This document shows, piece after piece, positions 35,511 through 45,543 of a stretch of 64,000 nucleotides of DNA. The translations under genes and the position numbers were made by a program. The DNA comes from Thiospirillum jenense. GTDB lineage: Bacteria > Pseudomonadota > Gammaproteobacteria > Chromatiales > Chromatiaceae. Within the stretch, counting starts at the first letter, position 1; the number at the start of each line of letters is the position of its first letter. Location: positions 89,494-153,493 of the forward strand of contig NZ_JABVCQ010000004.1 of NCBI RefSeq assembly GCF_014145225.1, read 5' to 3'. The notes below the pieces were generated by a model that had not been told where the DNA came from, made no database searches, and saw only the letters and a list, made by a program, of their open reading frames with translations.

Positions 35511-36431
35511 ATGCCAACCGACATCGCCGAACTGACCACCATTCAAGACTTTATTCGCTGGGGCACCACTCGGTTCAACGCGGCTGGATTATGGTTTGGT
35601 CACGGCACCGACAACGCCCTCGACGAGGCCGCGTGGCTCGTGGCACATGCGTTACAGTTACCGTCACCGCTCCCCGCGCAGTTTTATCCGTGTCACCTCA
35701 CGACCAGCGAACGGGCGCGCATTGCAGACCTGTTAGAACGGCGCATCAGCGAGCGGCGGCCGGCCGCGTATTTAACCGGGCAAGCGTGGTTTGCGGGATT
35801 AGAATTCGCCGTTGATGAGCGCGTTATGGTTCCCCGTTCACCATTGGCAGAATTAATAGAAGATCAATTCGCGCCCTGGCGTGATCCAGAACAGATTGAA
35901 CGGGTGTTAGATGTCTGCACCGGCAGCGGCTGTATTGGATTAGCAATTGCCGTGCATTTACCCCACACCGAAGTTGATTTAGTTGATTTATCGGCTGCAG
36001 CATTACAAGTAGCGGCAATTAACGTGCAGCGGTTAAGCAATGAACACGAAGGCCTAGCCGAGCGGGTAGCATTAATTCAATCGGATTTATTTACCCAGCT
36101 TAACGGCCGCCGCTATGACATGATTATTTCCAATCCACCTTACGTCAGCGCCGCCGACTTAATCAGTTTACCGCCCGAATATCAACATGAACCGCAATTA
36201 GCATTTGCCGCCGGCGAACATGGATTAGATACCGTCCAGCAGCTTTTGCAAACGGCGCCAAATTATTTAAATGACAATGGCATTTTATTAGTCGAAGTCG
36301 GCAATAGCGCCGCCGCGTTAGAAGCGCGTTTTCCCGACGTGCCATTCACCTGGTTAGAATTTCAACGCGGCGGAAGTGGTGTGTTTTTGCTTTACAAAAG
36401 TCAACTGGTTGATTATCATCACCTTTTTTAA
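35511..36431 (+). CDS. prmB: Ribosomal protein L3 glutamine N5-methyltransferase
   Basis: PrmB methylates a glutamine in ribosomal protein L3. LTTIQDFIRWGTTRFNAAGL and FGHGTDNALDEAAWLV match the PrmB N-terminus and set the start at MPTDIAE (306 residues; E. coli 310). Earlier in-frame ATGs (35427, 35466) would add unsupported residues. The SAM motif is LDVCTGSGCIGLAIA, and the substrate-glutamine motif NPPYVSAADL is the HemK-family NPPY. FTWLEFQRGGSGVFLL at the end is PrmB-specific. Codon use changes inside the gene near 35770 from GC-rich to TTA-rich. Confidence 0.95.
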   Translation: MPTDIAELTTIQDFIRWGTTRFNAAGLWFGHGTDNALDEAAWLVAHALQLPSPLPAQFYPCHLTTSERARIADLLERRISERRPAAYLTGQAWFAGLEFAVDERVMVPRSPLAELIEDQFAPWRDPEQIERVLDVCTGSGCIGLAIAVHLPHTEVDLVDLSAAALQVAAINVQRLSNEHEGLAERVALIQSDLFTQLNGRRYDMIISNPPYVSAADLISLPPEYQHEPQLAFAAGEHGLDTVQQLLQTAPNYLNDNGILLVEVGNSAAALEARFPDVPFTWLEFQRGGSGVFLLYKSQLVDYHHLF

Positions 36432-36452
36432 TAATCAATAGCGTATCACACT

Positions 36453-36770
36453 ATGGCAATTCAACGGGCGCGCACCGCCGACGAATACATTGATTGGGTA
36501 CAGCAAGCACGTTTTGAAGTGGCCGCCTTGCGCGATTGTTTTGAATACGAATTGGAAGACCTCAAAGGCTTTCCCGTTTTTATTGCGCCATTACAAGGTG
36601 CAATTGATGAACTCTATTCCGCCATGGCCGCAGGACGCTACACATTCGGCCGCGAAGATTTACCCTTTATGGAATTAGTCACTCGCTTTGGTGACAGCAT
36701 TCCATTCCATTTACTCTTAAAACAAATCAATGAAACCCACCGTCACGGGCTTGAGGTTACCGATGCTTGA
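36453..36770 (+). CDS. Conserved-looking hypothetical protein, 105 residues
   Basis: A compact, mostly helical, soluble protein (ADEYIDWVQQARFEVAALRD, FEYELEDLKGFPVFIAPLQG, IDELYSAMAAGRYTFGREDL). There is no signal peptide, membrane segment or recognised motif. Its TGA overlaps the hemN start ATG, and it follows prmB by 21 bases, so the three are likely cotranscribed. Acidic residues and single Cys do not suggest metal binding. I do not recognise the family. The overlap with hemN hints at a role linked to haem synthesis, but this is weak. Confidence 0.75.
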   Translation: MAIQRARTADEYIDWVQQARFEVAALRDCFEYELEDLKGFPVFIAPLQGAIDELYSAMAAGRYTFGREDLPFMELVTRFGDSIPFHLLLKQINETHRHGLEVTDA

Positions 36771-38184
36771 TCGCACCCATACTTCTCATTCGCAATCTGC
36801 CGATCAACGGACTATTTTTGATAGCGATTTAATTAAACGCTATGACCAAAGCGGCCCGCGTTATACCTCCTATCCCACCGCGATTGAATTCGATCCCAAG
36901 TTTGACGAAGCCGTTTATCGCACAATTTGTCAACGCAGCAACGCCAGCAAACGCCCACTATCTTTATATTTCCACATTCCCTTTTGTGACACCGTCTGTT
37001 TTTATTGCGCTTGTAATAAAATCGCCACTCGTGATCGCAGTCTTGCGCAGCCCTATCTTGAACGAATGGTGCGCGAAATGGAAATGCAAGCCGAATTATT
37101 CGATCACGACCGCATCGTCACCCAATTACATTGGGGCGGCGGCACTCCAACGTTCATTAGTCAAGATCAAATGCGGTTTTTAATGGATAAAACCCGCGAA
37201 TGTTTTCAATTGGCGAGTGATGATGTTGGCGAATTTTCAATTGAAATTGATCCGCGTGAAGCACAGGGTGACACCATTCAATTGCTGCGCGAATTAGGAT
37301 TTAATCGCATGAGTCTTGGCGTGCAAGACTTTGATGCGCAGGTGCAAAAAGCGGTTAACCGTATTCAAACCGAAGCAGAAACCATGACCGTATTAGATGC
37401 AGCACGGACGGCCGGCTTCCGTTCCATCAGTGTTGATTTAATTTATGGTTTACCCTTCCAAACGGTTGAAAATTTTGCAAATACATTAGAAAAAATCATT
37501 GCCGTCAATCCCGACCGCATTTCCGTATTTAATTATGCGCATTTGCCAGAACGTTTCGCACCACAACGGCGTATTCGTAATGAAGATTTACCGCCGCCGC
37601 AGGTCAAATTAGACATTCTCCAAATGACCACCGAACGCCTCACCAATAGCGGTTGGCTGTACATCGGCATGGATCATTTTGCACGGCCAGACGATGAATT
37701 AGCCCTCGCCCAACGCAATGGCACCCTCTATCGTAATTTTCAAGGCTATTCCACCCACGCCGATTGTGATTTATTAGGTTTGGGCGTTACCTCAATTGGC
37801 AAGGTCGCTAATACTTATAGCCAAAACCAACGTGAATTAGAGGCCTACAATGCCGCCATTGATGCTGGACATTTAGCGGTCTTTCGCGGAATTGAACTCA
37901 ATCGTGATGATGAAATTCGCCGCGATGTCATCACCCGTTTAATTTGTCATTTTCGGCTTGATTTTGCCGACGTTGAACAAACGTGGAATATCGTATTTCG
38001 GGATTATTTCGCCCCCAGTTTAGAAAAATTGGCCGGTATGGCAGCGGATGATTTACTCATCATTGAAGCGCACGGGATTCGTGTTTTACCCAAGGGGCGG
38101 ATGCTTATTCGCAATATTTGCATGGCATTTGACGCCTATCTTATTGCTAAACGTGGCCCCATTGGCTTCTCAAAAGTCATTTAA
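36763..38184 (+). CDS. hemN: Oxygen-independent coproporphyrinogen III oxidase
   Basis: This radical SAM enzyme decarboxylates coproporphyrinogen III to protoporphyrinogen IX without oxygen. The cluster cysteines C75, C79 and C82 lie in HIPFCDTVCFYCACNKI, with C84 after them as in E. coli HemN. IKRYDQSGPRYTSYPTAIEF, LHWGGGTPTFI, FNRMSLGVQDFDAQVQKAVN and SVDLIYGLPFQT are all standard. The start MLDRTHTSH lies in the overlap with the previous stop, giving 473 residues. An oxygen-independent enzyme suggests growth at low oxygen, though hemN occurs widely in aerobes too. Confidence 0.95.
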   Translation: MLDRTHTSHSQSADQRTIFDSDLIKRYDQSGPRYTSYPTAIEFDPKFDEAVYRTICQRSNASKRPLSLYFHIPFCDTVCFYCACNKIATRDRSLAQPYLERMVREMEMQAELFDHDRIVTQLHWGGGTPTFISQDQMRFLMDKTRECFQLASDDVGEFSIEIDPREAQGDTIQLLRELGFNRMSLGVQDFDAQVQKAVNRIQTEAETMTVLDAARTAGFRSISVDLIYGLPFQTVENFANTLEKIIAVNPDRISVFNYAHLPERFAPQRRIRNEDLPPPQVKLDILQMTTERLTNSGWLYIGMDHFARPDDELALAQRNGTLYRNFQGYSTHADCDLLGLGVTSIGKVANTYSQNQRELEAYNAAIDAGHLAVFRGIELNRDDEIRRDVITRLICHFRLDFADVEQTWNIVFRDYFAPSLEKLAGMAADDLLIIEAHGIRVLPKGRMLIRNICMAFDAYLIAKRGPIGFSKVI

Positions 38185-38190
38185 ATGCGG

Positions 38191-38212
38191 GCGTTTAAAA
38201 CATATTAAACGC
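38191..38212. repeat. Perfect 8-base inverted repeat after hemN
   Basis: GCGTTTAA and TTAAACGC face each other across AACATA, seven bases after the hemN stop. There is no T-tract, so it is not a standard terminator; it may be an mRNA 3' end structure or a protein-binding site ahead of trigger factor. Confidence 0.35.
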
Positions 38213-38318
38213 GGTTAAATTATGTGCCATACTGGTGCTGTTTCAGAATTAAACAACCAGTATTAAAAACTGTATCTCATGCCGGATTCGGCGCAAATCA
38301 TTTATGGAGATGATCTCA

Positions 38319-39653
38319 ATGCAAGTGGTGTCTGTGGAAGCACGCGAAGGATTAGTGCGTGAAATGATTGTAGAATTAGGAACAGAAGAATTTGACACTG
38401 CCGTTGAGAAACGCACTCAAGAATACATGCGCAATGCGCGCGTGGCAGGATTCCGCCCCGGCAAAGTACCGTTATCGGTATTGCGCAAACACTATGGCAA
38501 ACAAATCCGCCATGAAGTATTTGAAGACCTCGTGGATTCAACCTTTATCAGTGCAATTAAAGAACACGAATTACATCCGGCCGCTCCTCCCGTTATTGAA
38601 CCGGATATTGATCTCGAAATAAATCGCTATGCTTATAAAGCAATTTTTGAAATATTGCCTGAATTTGAATTGCAATCAATTCAGGGGCATAAAATCAAGC
38701 GTCCCTTGATAGAAATTAATGAAAACGACGTAGATGACATGATTGAACGGTTGCGTCAACGGGATGCAGAATTCTCGCCAGTTGACCGTCCATCAGCAGA
38801 TGGCGATTGGATTGCCGCAAAATACATTGGCACTGTTGATGGCCAACCTTTTCAAGATGACAAAGCAGTGCCTATTTTCATTAACCTCGGCAATGAGAAA
38901 GAAAATCCTAATGTTCCTTGCCCAGGATTTGAAAGTCATTTATTTAATCTGAGCACAGATCAAGAACACGAATTTGATCTACGGTTTCCCGATGATTATA
39001 AAGATTCAACGCTGGCAGGTAAGGATGTACATTTCAAAGTTGAGGTGGAGTCTGTTCGTGAAAAAACATTACCATCACTAGAAGAACTAATTGATAATAT
39101 GGGCGTGACCGATGGAGAAATAAGCACATTCCGTGCTGAAGTGCATACTAATATGCAGCGCGAATTAAAGAAACGTATTAGAAGTCACTTGAGATCGCAG
39201 GTATTCGATGCACTCATGCAAGCTAACCCAATTATCGTGCCAAAGAGTTTAATCGAAGAAGAAACGCAACAAATTGCAGCACAGTGGCAATCCAAATGGA
39301 AAATTAAAAATGCGTTACAATCATTGCAACCGTTGTTCATTCAAACCGCTGAGTACCGGGTACGGTTGGGTTTTTTATTGCAAAAAGCGGTGAAAGATTT
39401 TAATGCACAAGCGGACGAAGATAGCATACGCAATAAAATAGAAGAATTGGCAGAGACCTATGAAGAACCAGACGTTTTTATCAAATATTGTTATGAAAAT
39501 GTTGAGCAGTTGGGCGAAATCAAAGCAGTGGTAAAAGAAGACTTAGTCATACAACGCCTACTTCAGGATGCAGAGATTGAAGAAGAGCCCACGCGCTTTT
39601 TACAATGGATTGATGCGTTGGAGGCAAAAGACTCTCAAGCAATTGTAGAGTAA
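38319..39653 (+). CDS. tig: Trigger factor (ribosome-associated chaperone)
   Basis: Trigger factor docks at the ribosome exit tunnel and folds nascent chains. The start MQVVSVEAREGL has GGAG about 9 bases upstream and matches E. coli MQVSVETTQGL; an ATG five codons earlier is unlikely. The ribosome-binding signature VAGFRPGKVPLSVLRKHYG lies near 38-56. The FKBP-like PPIase domain covers about 155-240, and the helical C-domain follows. The length is 444 residues. The genes tig-clpP-clpX-lon-HU are in the conserved gammaproteobacterial order. Confidence 0.95.
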   Translation: MQVVSVEAREGLVREMIVELGTEEFDTAVEKRTQEYMRNARVAGFRPGKVPLSVLRKHYGKQIRHEVFEDLVDSTFISAIKEHELHPAAPPVIEPDIDLEINRYAYKAIFEILPEFELQSIQGHKIKRPLIEINENDVDDMIERLRQRDAEFSPVDRPSADGDWIAAKYIGTVDGQPFQDDKAVPIFINLGNEKENPNVPCPGFESHLFNLSTDQEHEFDLRFPDDYKDSTLAGKDVHFKVEVESVREKTLPSLEELIDNMGVTDGEISTFRAEVHTNMQRELKKRIRSHLRSQVFDALMQANPIIVPKSLIEEETQQIAAQWQSKWKIKNALQSLQPLFIQTAEYRVRLGFLLQKAVKDFNAQADEDSIRNKIEELAETYEEPDVFIKYCYENVEQLGEIKAVVKEDLVIQRLLQDAEIEEEPTRFLQWIDALEAKDSQAIVE

Positions 39654-39705
39654 TTATGATAGAAATCATTACATACTGATTTTCGGGTCATTTGATAATG
39701 CTTGC

Positions 39706-39725
39706 CGGTTTTGCAACCGTTTTTA
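39706..39725 (+). terminator. Weak hairpin terminator between tig and clpP
   Basis: CGGTT and AACCG pair over TTGC and run straight into five T residues and TTTAATTAA. The stem is only 5 bases, so it may attenuate instead of fully stopping transcription before clpP. Confidence 0.5.
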
Positions 39726-39752
39726 ATTAAGAATTAATGAGTTTAACGTATC

Positions 39753-40394
39753 ATGACGGTGAATATTGAGATGGAGACTTGGACTCCCCAAAACCTCGGA
39801 CTTGTGCCTATTGTCGTCGAACAAACTGCCCGAGGTGAGCGTTCTTATGATATTTTTTCACGATTACTAAAAGAACGTGTTGTATTCCTGGTTGGACCGG
39901 TTGATGACCATGTAGCTAACCTTGTGGTTGCGCAATTGTTATTTCTCGAATCTGAAAATCCCGACAAGGATATTCATTTCTATATCAATTCACCGGGCGG
40001 TTCAGTCACTGCTGGTATGGCAATTTATGACACCATGCGCTTTATTCGTCCGGATGTCAGCACTTTATGTATCGGTCAGGCAGCCAGTATGGGTGCATTA
40101 TTACTCACTGGGGGCGCGGCTGGTAAACGGTTTTGTTTGCCGCACTCACGCATGATGATTCACCAGCCATTAGGTGGTTTTCAAGGGCAAGCAACGGATA
40201 TTGATATTCACGCCCGCGAAATTTTATATTTACGCGATCAATTAAATCGTATTCTGGCTTTTCATACTGGGCAGTCAATTGAAAAAATTGCTGACGATAC
40301 TGAACGGGATCGTTTCCTCGGCGGTGAAGAGGCAGTTACTTACGGCTTAATTGACAAGGTACTCAGCGAGCGCACTGTTCCTGAAAAGTCTTGA
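39753..40394 (+). CDS. clpP: ATP-dependent Clp protease proteolytic subunit
   Basis: ClpP forms the two-ring serine protease that works with ClpX or ClpA. The N-terminal [20 protein letters not shown] is typical. The catalytic serine is S112 in [14 protein letters not shown], the histidine H137 in [12 protein letters not shown], and the aspartate lies in the [15 protein letters not shown] region. The length of 213 residues is close to the unprocessed E. coli form (207). A second ATG six codons on (MET) could also start translation. The family's propeptide removal would then happen before about residue 10. Confidence 0.96.
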   Translation: MTVNIEMETWTPQNLGLVPIVVEQTARGERSYDIFSRLLKERVVFLVGPVDDHVANLVVAQLLFLESENPDKDIHFYINSPGGSVTAGMAIYDTMRFIRPDVSTLCIGQAASMGALLLTGGAAGKRFCLPHSRMMIHQPLGGFQGQATDIDIHAREILYLRDQLNRILAFHTGQSIEKIADDTERDRFLGGEEAVTYGLIDKVLSERTVPEKS

Positions 40395-40642
40395 TAATAG
40401 ACACCTATTGTGACTATTTATATAGACTTAATTGAAAAACAGCAACCTGTACCATTGAACAATCAAGCTGATTTTGCGCTAGTATTTACACTTTGATTAG
40501 CGTCAGTTCATCCTAATAAGATAGCAAGTATCTAAAAAGACTGTTGTCTTGATTTGGGTTTGTGCCTGAGTGGCGGTGATGATAACTTGATAAGTCTTTT
40601 CATCACACCTTCCAGAACGCAATTATGGAGAAATGGATCATT

Positions 40643-41923
40643 ATGAGCGGACATGGTCACGGAAAACATGATGAAGGTAAGTTGCTCTATTGCTCATTTT
40701 GCGGCAAAAGTCAGCATGAAGTGCGTAAGTTAATTGCTGGCCCTTCAGTATTTATCTGCGACGAATGCGTTGAGTTGTGCAATGACATTATTCGAGAAGA
40801 GATGCAGGAAAATATGGGTGAGGCAACTAGCAAATTGCCAAAACCTCATGAAATCAATGATAGTTTAAATCAGTATGTCATTGGTCAAGAGTATGCTAAA
40901 AAGGTTTTATCGGTCGCCGTTTATAATCATTATAAACGTTTAGAAGTGGCGGATTCTAAAGACGACATTGAAATTGCTAAAAGTAATATTCTTTTGATTG
41001 GGCCCACAGGTTCTGGTAAAACGTTATTGGCTGAAACATTAGCAAGATTGCTTGATGTTCCGTTTACCATTGCAGATGCAACAACTCTCACTGAAGCCGG
41101 CTATGTTGGTGAAGATGTCGAAAACATCATTCAAAAATTGTTACAAAAATGTGATTATGATGTCGAAAAGGCACAAACTGGCATTGTTTATATTGATGAA
41201 ATTGATAAGATTTCACGCAAATCAGATAATCCATCTATTACGCGGGATGTTTCCGGTGAAGGTGTGCAACAGGCGTTATTAAAACTGATTGAAGGCACTA
41301 TTGCTTCAGTCCCACCACAGGGTGGACGCAAGCATCCCCAGCAAGAATTTTTACAGGTGGATACCTCCAATATTTTATTTATTGTTGGCGGCGCATTTGC
41401 GGGATTAGACAAGATTATTCGCAATCGGTCTAAAAAGGGTGGTATTGGGTTTTCCGCTGAAGTGCATAGCCCAGATGATGATAAACAAATGACCAAATTG
41501 CTCAGTGCTGTTGAACCAGAAGATTTGATTCGTTATGGATTGATTCCCGAATTTGTCGGACGGTTGCCCGTCATGGCGACACTGGAGGAATTAGATGAAG
41601 CCGCATTGATGCGTATTTTGACAGAACCAAAACATGCACTTTATAAACAATATCGGCGGCTATTTGAAATGGAAAATTGTGATCTTGAGTTGCGTGATGA
41701 TGCGCTGCGTACGATTGCAGTGAAAGCAATGGAGCGTAAAACAGGGGCGCGGGGCTTGCGTACTATTATGGAACAGGTTTTACTCGACATCATGTATGAT
41801 TTGCCGTCAATGCACAATGTTTCTAAAGTCGTGGTGGATAAATCTGTTATTAACGGCGAAAATAAACCATTTATTATCTATGATGGTGTGGAATCGAATC
41901 AGTTGTTGGCCGCATCGGATTAA
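40643..41923 (+). CDS. clpX: ClpX ATPase subunit of ClpXP
   Basis: ClpX unfolds substrates and feeds them to ClpP. A zinc finger with C17, C20, C39 and C42 ([21 protein letters not shown]) opens the protein. The AAA+ core follows: Walker [32 protein letters not shown], Walker [14 protein letters not shown], and sensor motifs in [14 protein letters not shown] and [11 protein letters not shown]. The length is 426 residues. The start at [10 protein letters not shown] is chosen because E. coli ClpX has a similarly short arm before the finger; an ATG six codons upstream (40625) is also possible. clpP lies 249 bases before, and the gap contains no second gene. Confidence 0.96.
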   Translation: MSGHGHGKHDEGKLLYCSFCGKSQHEVRKLIAGPSVFICDECVELCNDIIREEMQENMGEATSKLPKPHEINDSLNQYVIGQEYAKKVLSVAVYNHYKRLEVADSKDDIEIAKSNILLIGPTGSGKTLLAETLARLLDVPFTIADATTLTEAGYVGEDVENIIQKLLQKCDYDVEKAQTGIVYIDEIDKISRKSDNPSITRDVSGEGVQQALLKLIEGTIASVPPQGGRKHPQQEFLQVDTSNILFIVGGAFAGLDKIIRNRSKKGGIGFSAEVHSPDDDKQMTKLLSAVEPEDLIRYGLIPEFVGRLPVMATLEELDEAALMRILTEPKHALYKQYRRLFEMENCDLELRDDALRTIAVKAMERKTGARGLRTIMEQVLLDIMYDLPSMHNVSKVVVDKSVINGENKPFIIYDGVESNQLLAASD

Positions 41924-42235
41924 TCATTCAAACAGACTAATAGATCGTATTGATAGACGGACTGGAGGTTGAACATTGTGGTTATTATGGTTTAGTTCCA
42001 CATGCAGTTATAGATTTTCTAAGCGAGTTTTTCGGTTTTAGTACAACGCATGTACCAACTCTTGATTGTCCTGAAAAATTTCAATGTCGTTGCATCCTGC
42101 GATAGATTCAGGATGAACATTCATTATTAAAACAACCGAAAGTTGGCATTTACTGAGTATATTTTCGGTTTCATTGTGGTCATTGTGTCAACATGACTAG
42201 GTGTTTTATTAATCTATTTAGCGAGAATTAGTTTT
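41924..42235. other. 312-base gap between clpX and lon
   Basis: No frame of useful length is open here on either strand. The stretch is AT-rich and probably holds the lon promoter, as lon is usually heat-shock controlled. I looked for the sigma-32 pattern (CTTGAA then CCCCAT at 13-15 bases) and found only a poor fit around 42060 (CTTGAT). A sigma-70 promoter also could not be assigned with confidence. Confidence 0.4.
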
Positions 42236-44689
42236 ATGGTAGAACGCCCTTCTGAGTCAGATTTTTTCTCTTCAACTGCGCAAGAAGTTGCTGTTTTACC
42301 GCTGCGCGATGTTGTCGTTTATCCACACATGGTCATTCCGTTATTTGTTGGGCGTGATAAGTCTATTAAAGCCCTTGAAACGGCAATGAATCATAATAAG
42401 AAAATATTTCTTGTGGCACAAAAAAGTGCAGATGTTGATGATCCTGATATTAAAGATTTGCATGTTGTTGGTACCCTTGCCAACATCTTGCAATTATTGA
42501 AATTACCAGATGGTACGGTCAAGGTGTTGGTGGAAGGACATCATCGCGCTACCGCCGCAAAATTTTCTGATAAACATGGATATTTTAGTGCGTTTGTTGC
42601 GTCGCAAGAAGAAACCTTGACGATTGATGAGCGTGAACAAGAAGTATTGATGCGTTCGGCAGTTACGTTGTTTGAGCAATACGTTAAATTAAATAAAAAA
42701 GTGCCGCCCGAGGTATTAACTTCGCTTGCGAGTATTGATGATGCCAGTCGTCTTGCGGATACAATGGCGGCACACATGGCATTGAAGTTGGAGGAAAAAC
42801 AGCGCGTTTTAGAAATGATTGACATATCAGAACGCATTGAACATTTGATGGGGTTAATGGAAGCTGAAAATGATCTGCTACAAATGGAAAAGCGTATTCG
42901 CGGACGTGTCAAGCGTCAAATGGAGAAAAATCAGCGCGAGTATTATTTAAATGAGCAAATGAAGGCAATTCAAAAAGAATTGGGTGAACTGGAAGACGCG
43001 CCAAATGAATTTGAAGAACTGAGTCGGCGCATTCATGCGGTTGGTATGCCGAAAGATGTGCATGAAAAAGCACTTGCTGAATTAAATAAATTAAAATTGA
43101 TGTCGCCGATGTCCGCAGAAGCGGCGGTAGTACGCAATTATATTGATACGTTAATATCAGTACCATGGAAAGTGCGTACCCGTATTCGCAACAACATCTC
43201 GGTTGCAGAAAAGGTATTAGATGCAGATCATTTTGGATTAGAAAAAGTTAAAGAACGCATTTTAGAATATTTAGCTGTACAACAGCGGGTGCGGAAATTA
43301 AAGGGGCCGATTTTATGTTTGGTTGGACCGCCCGGGGTTGGTAAAACTTCATTAGGGCAATCCATTGCACGGGCAACTAATCGCAAGTTTGTGCGCATGT
43401 CACTGGGTGGAGTGCGTGATGAAGCCGAAATTCGCGGTCATCGGCGCACTTATATTGGCGCTTTGCCCGGTAAAATCATTCAAAATCTTGCTAAAGTGAA
43501 TTCGCGCAATGCGTTTTTTTTACTAGATGAAATTGATAAAATGGCGATGGATTTTCGTGGGGATCCGGCATCTGCATTATTGGAAGTGTTGGACCCTGAA
43601 CAAAATCATACCTTCAATGATCATTATTTAGAGGTAGATTTTGATTTATCTGAAGTGATGTTTGTTGCCACTGCAAATACGTTGAATATTCCGCCAGCAC
43701 TGTTAGATCGTATGGAAGTTATTCGGCTATCAGGCTATACAGAAGATGAGAAGGTCAGTATTGCCGAACGCTATCTTGCGCCAAAACAAATGAAAAATAA
43801 TGGTCTCAAGCGCGATGAATTGGTTATTCGTGAAACAGTATTGCGGGATGTCATTCGTTATTATACTCGTGAAGCTGGAGTGCGTAATTTAGAACGTGAG
43901 ATTTCAAAGATTTGCCGTAAAGTTGTGAAAGAAATCTTATTGAAAAAACGTGATACTGCTTTAGTAATTACGCCAAAAACATTAGAAAAGTATCTGGGGG
44001 TGCGCCGTTTCCGTTTTGGTCGTGCTGAGGAATACGATCAAGTAGGACAGGTCACCGGTTTGGCATGGACTGAAGTAGGCGGTGAATTATTGCGGATTGA
44101 ATCAGCTTTAGTGCCGGGTAAGGGTAACTTTACCTATACCGGTCAATTGGGGGACGTCATGCAGGAGTCTATTCAGGCGGCATTAACTGTTGTGCGTAGC
44201 CGTGCTGAAACATTAGGGATTGATGCAGATTTTCATCAAAAAAATGATCTGCATATTCATGTGCCAGAGGGGGCAACACCGAAAGATGGCCCGAGTGCCG
44301 GGGTAGCAATGTGTACCGCATTGGTTTCAGCACTGACGCGCATTCCTATTCGGTCTAATGTCGCTATGACGGGTGAAATCACATTGCGTGGTGAGATTTT
44401 ACCGATTGGCGGCTTAAAAGAAAAGTTATTAGCTGCACATCGGGGTGGTATTGAAATAGTATTGATTCCGCATGAAAATGAGCGTGATCTTGCTGAAATT
44501 CCTAAAAACATTAAACAACATTTGGATATTCGTCCGGTGCGTTGGATTGATGAAGTTTTAGGATATGCGTTGACAGAACAACCCCATGCAGTTCCACCTG
44601 TTGCGGCGGCAGAACCGGCGGCGACTCCCGAAACATCGCTAGATACAGAAACAAAACGGCAATTGCCGGATACGCACATGCACCATTAA
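42236..44689 (+). CDS. lon: ATP-dependent protease Lon
   Basis: Lon degrades misfolded and regulatory proteins and binds DNA. The N-terminal substrate domain starts [20 protein letters not shown], the AAA+ domain has [16 protein letters not shown] and [20 protein letters not shown], and the protease domain holds the catalytic Ser in [16 protein letters not shown] and the Lys in [14 protein letters not shown]. The 817 residues are standard (E. coli 784) with an Ala/Pro/Glu-rich tail. ATG start with TTAGCGAGAA upstream. Confidence 0.97.
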   Translation: MVERPSESDFFSSTAQEVAVLPLRDVVVYPHMVIPLFVGRDKSIKALETAMNHNKKIFLVAQKSADVDDPDIKDLHVVGTLANILQLLKLPDGTVKVLVEGHHRATAAKFSDKHGYFSAFVASQEETLTIDEREQEVLMRSAVTLFEQYVKLNKKVPPEVLTSLASIDDASRLADTMAAHMALKLEEKQRVLEMIDISERIEHLMGLMEAENDLLQMEKRIRGRVKRQMEKNQREYYLNEQMKAIQKELGELEDAPNEFEELSRRIHAVGMPKDVHEKALAELNKLKLMSPMSAEAAVVRNYIDTLISVPWKVRTRIRNNISVAEKVLDADHFGLEKVKERILEYLAVQQRVRKLKGPILCLVGPPGVGKTSLGQSIARATNRKFVRMSLGGVRDEAEIRGHRRTYIGALPGKIIQNLAKVNSRNAFFLLDEIDKMAMDFRGDPASALLEVLDPEQNHTFNDHYLEVDFDLSEVMFVATANTLNIPPALLDRMEVIRLSGYTEDEKVSIAERYLAPKQMKNNGLKRDELVIRETVLRDVIRYYTREAGVRNLEREISKICRKVVKEILLKKRDTALVITPKTLEKYLGVRRFRFGRAEEYDQVGQVTGLAWTEVGGELLRIESALVPGKGNFTYTGQLGDVMQESIQAALTVVRSRAETLGIDADFHQKNDLHIHVPEGATPKDGPSAGVAMCTALVSALTRIPIRSNVAMTGEITLRGEILPIGGLKEKLLAAHRGGIEIVLIPHENERDLAEIPKNIKQHLDIRPVRWIDEVLGYALTEQPHAVPPVAAAEPAATPETSLDTETKRQLPDTHMHH

Positions 44690-44800
44690 AGAATGTAGGA
44701 TCATTGGTTGTCGGTTTTTTCGCGTTCTTAAATTAAAGTGCTAAATGTGCTAGGTCGATTAAACTAAAAGCAGTCCCATATCGTTATTTGAGGAATGATA

Positions 44801-45076
44801 ATGAATAAATCAGATTTGATTGATGCAATGGCGGAAACCGCAGATATTCCTAAAGCAGCCGCTACTCGTGCGTTAGATGCGTTGATTGATACTATTACCG
44901 AAAGTCTTAAACAGGGCGACACTGTTTCTATCATTGGTTTCGGTACTTTTTCGGTCAAAGAACGTGCCGCCCGCACCGGGCGTAATCCGCGCACGGGTGA
45001 GCCGCTGGAAATTGGCGCATCAAAATCGCCCGCATTTAAGCCGGGTAAGGGATTGAAGGATGCTTTAGCATCATAA
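44801..45076 (+). CDS. hupB: DNA-binding protein HU
   Basis: HU is a histone-like protein that bends DNA as a dimer. The 91 residues read [20 protein letters not shown] with the family [20 protein letters not shown] and the flexible DNA-grasping arm [14 protein letters not shown], then [13 protein letters not shown]. The start is set by GAGG seven bases before the third ATG-frame Met; two upstream codons are unneeded. It follows lon as in E. coli (lon-hupB), but ppiD, the usual next gene, is replaced by two tRNA genes. Confidence 0.96.
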   Translation: MNKSDLIDAMAETADIPKAAATRALDALIDTITESLKQGDTVSIIGFGTFSVKERAARTGRNPRTGEPLEIGASKSPAFKPGKGLKDALAS

Positions 45077-45096
45077 GTGGCCGCAATTGCGGCGCA

Positions 45097-45142
45097 CAGC
45101 ATCACAACCGGGATAAAAACTGGTATGATGCTGCTTGTTTTT
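45097..45142 (+). promoter_or_regulatory. Hairpin and extended -10 between HU and tRNA-Val
   Basis: CAGCATCA (45097) pairs with TGATGCTG (45126-45133) and is followed by CTTGTTTTT, so it could end the HU transcript. The same bases contain TGGTATGAT (45121-45129), a perfect extended -10 element (TGnTATGAT), which would start transcription about 8-10 bases before tRNA-Val at 45145. No good -35 is seen at the 17-base distance. The two roles overlap on the same DNA, and both readings are inferences. Confidence 0.5.
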
Positions 45143-45144
45143 GC

Positions 45145-45220
45145 GGGTGTTTAGCTCAGCTGGGAGAGCATCGCCCTTACAAGGCGAGGGTCGCAGGTTC
45201 GATCCCTGCAACACCCACCA
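45145..45220 (+). tRNA. tRNA-Val(UAC)
   Basis: The 76-base cloverleaf has acceptor GGGTGTT pairing with AACACCC, D-arm GCTCAGCTGGGAGAGC, anticodon stem TCGCC/GGCGA with loop CTTACAA (anticodon TAC), and T-arm GCAGGTTCGATCCCTGC. CCA is encoded. It reads Val GUA/GUG-type codons. Confidence 0.97.
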
Positions 45221-45290
45221 ACGATTTCAACAGGTTACGCCTGCCTCAATCTCGCCTGACATCAGCAATCGGGGCAAATTTGTAGTATTT

Positions 45291-45380
45291 GGAGAGGTGC
45301 CGGAGCGGCCGAACGGGCTTGACTCGAAATCAAGTGAAGGCGTAAGCCTTCCGTGGGTTCGAATCCCACCCTCTCCGCCA
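45291..45380 (+). tRNA. tRNA-Ser(CGA)
   Basis: The 90-base tRNA has acceptor GGAGAGG pairing with CCTCTCC, anticodon stem CTTGA/TCAAG with loop CTCGAAA (anticodon CGA), and the long variable arm (GAAGGCGTAAGCCTTC) typical of class II serine tRNAs. The T-arm is GTGGGTTCGAATCCCAC. CCA is encoded. It lies 70 bases after tRNA-Val on the same strand, so the two are probably cotranscribed. Confidence 0.97.
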
Positions 45381-45543
45381 AATCAACGCTTTTCCCGCCC
45401 GTTGCGCTGCTTATGGTAAGTAGCATTTCACAATCCACTTTAATTCAGAAAGTTGCAATTAATAATTAACCAACGTTTTCCGTTGTTGATTGGTCATTAG
45501 CTAATACTACAAAATTGTTTAATGCAATTAACCTAAATACATG

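Noticed and set aside
41924..42235. Sigma-32 heat-shock promoter for lon
   Set aside because: Only a poor match to CTTGAA and no CCCCAT at the right distance, so it is not claimed.
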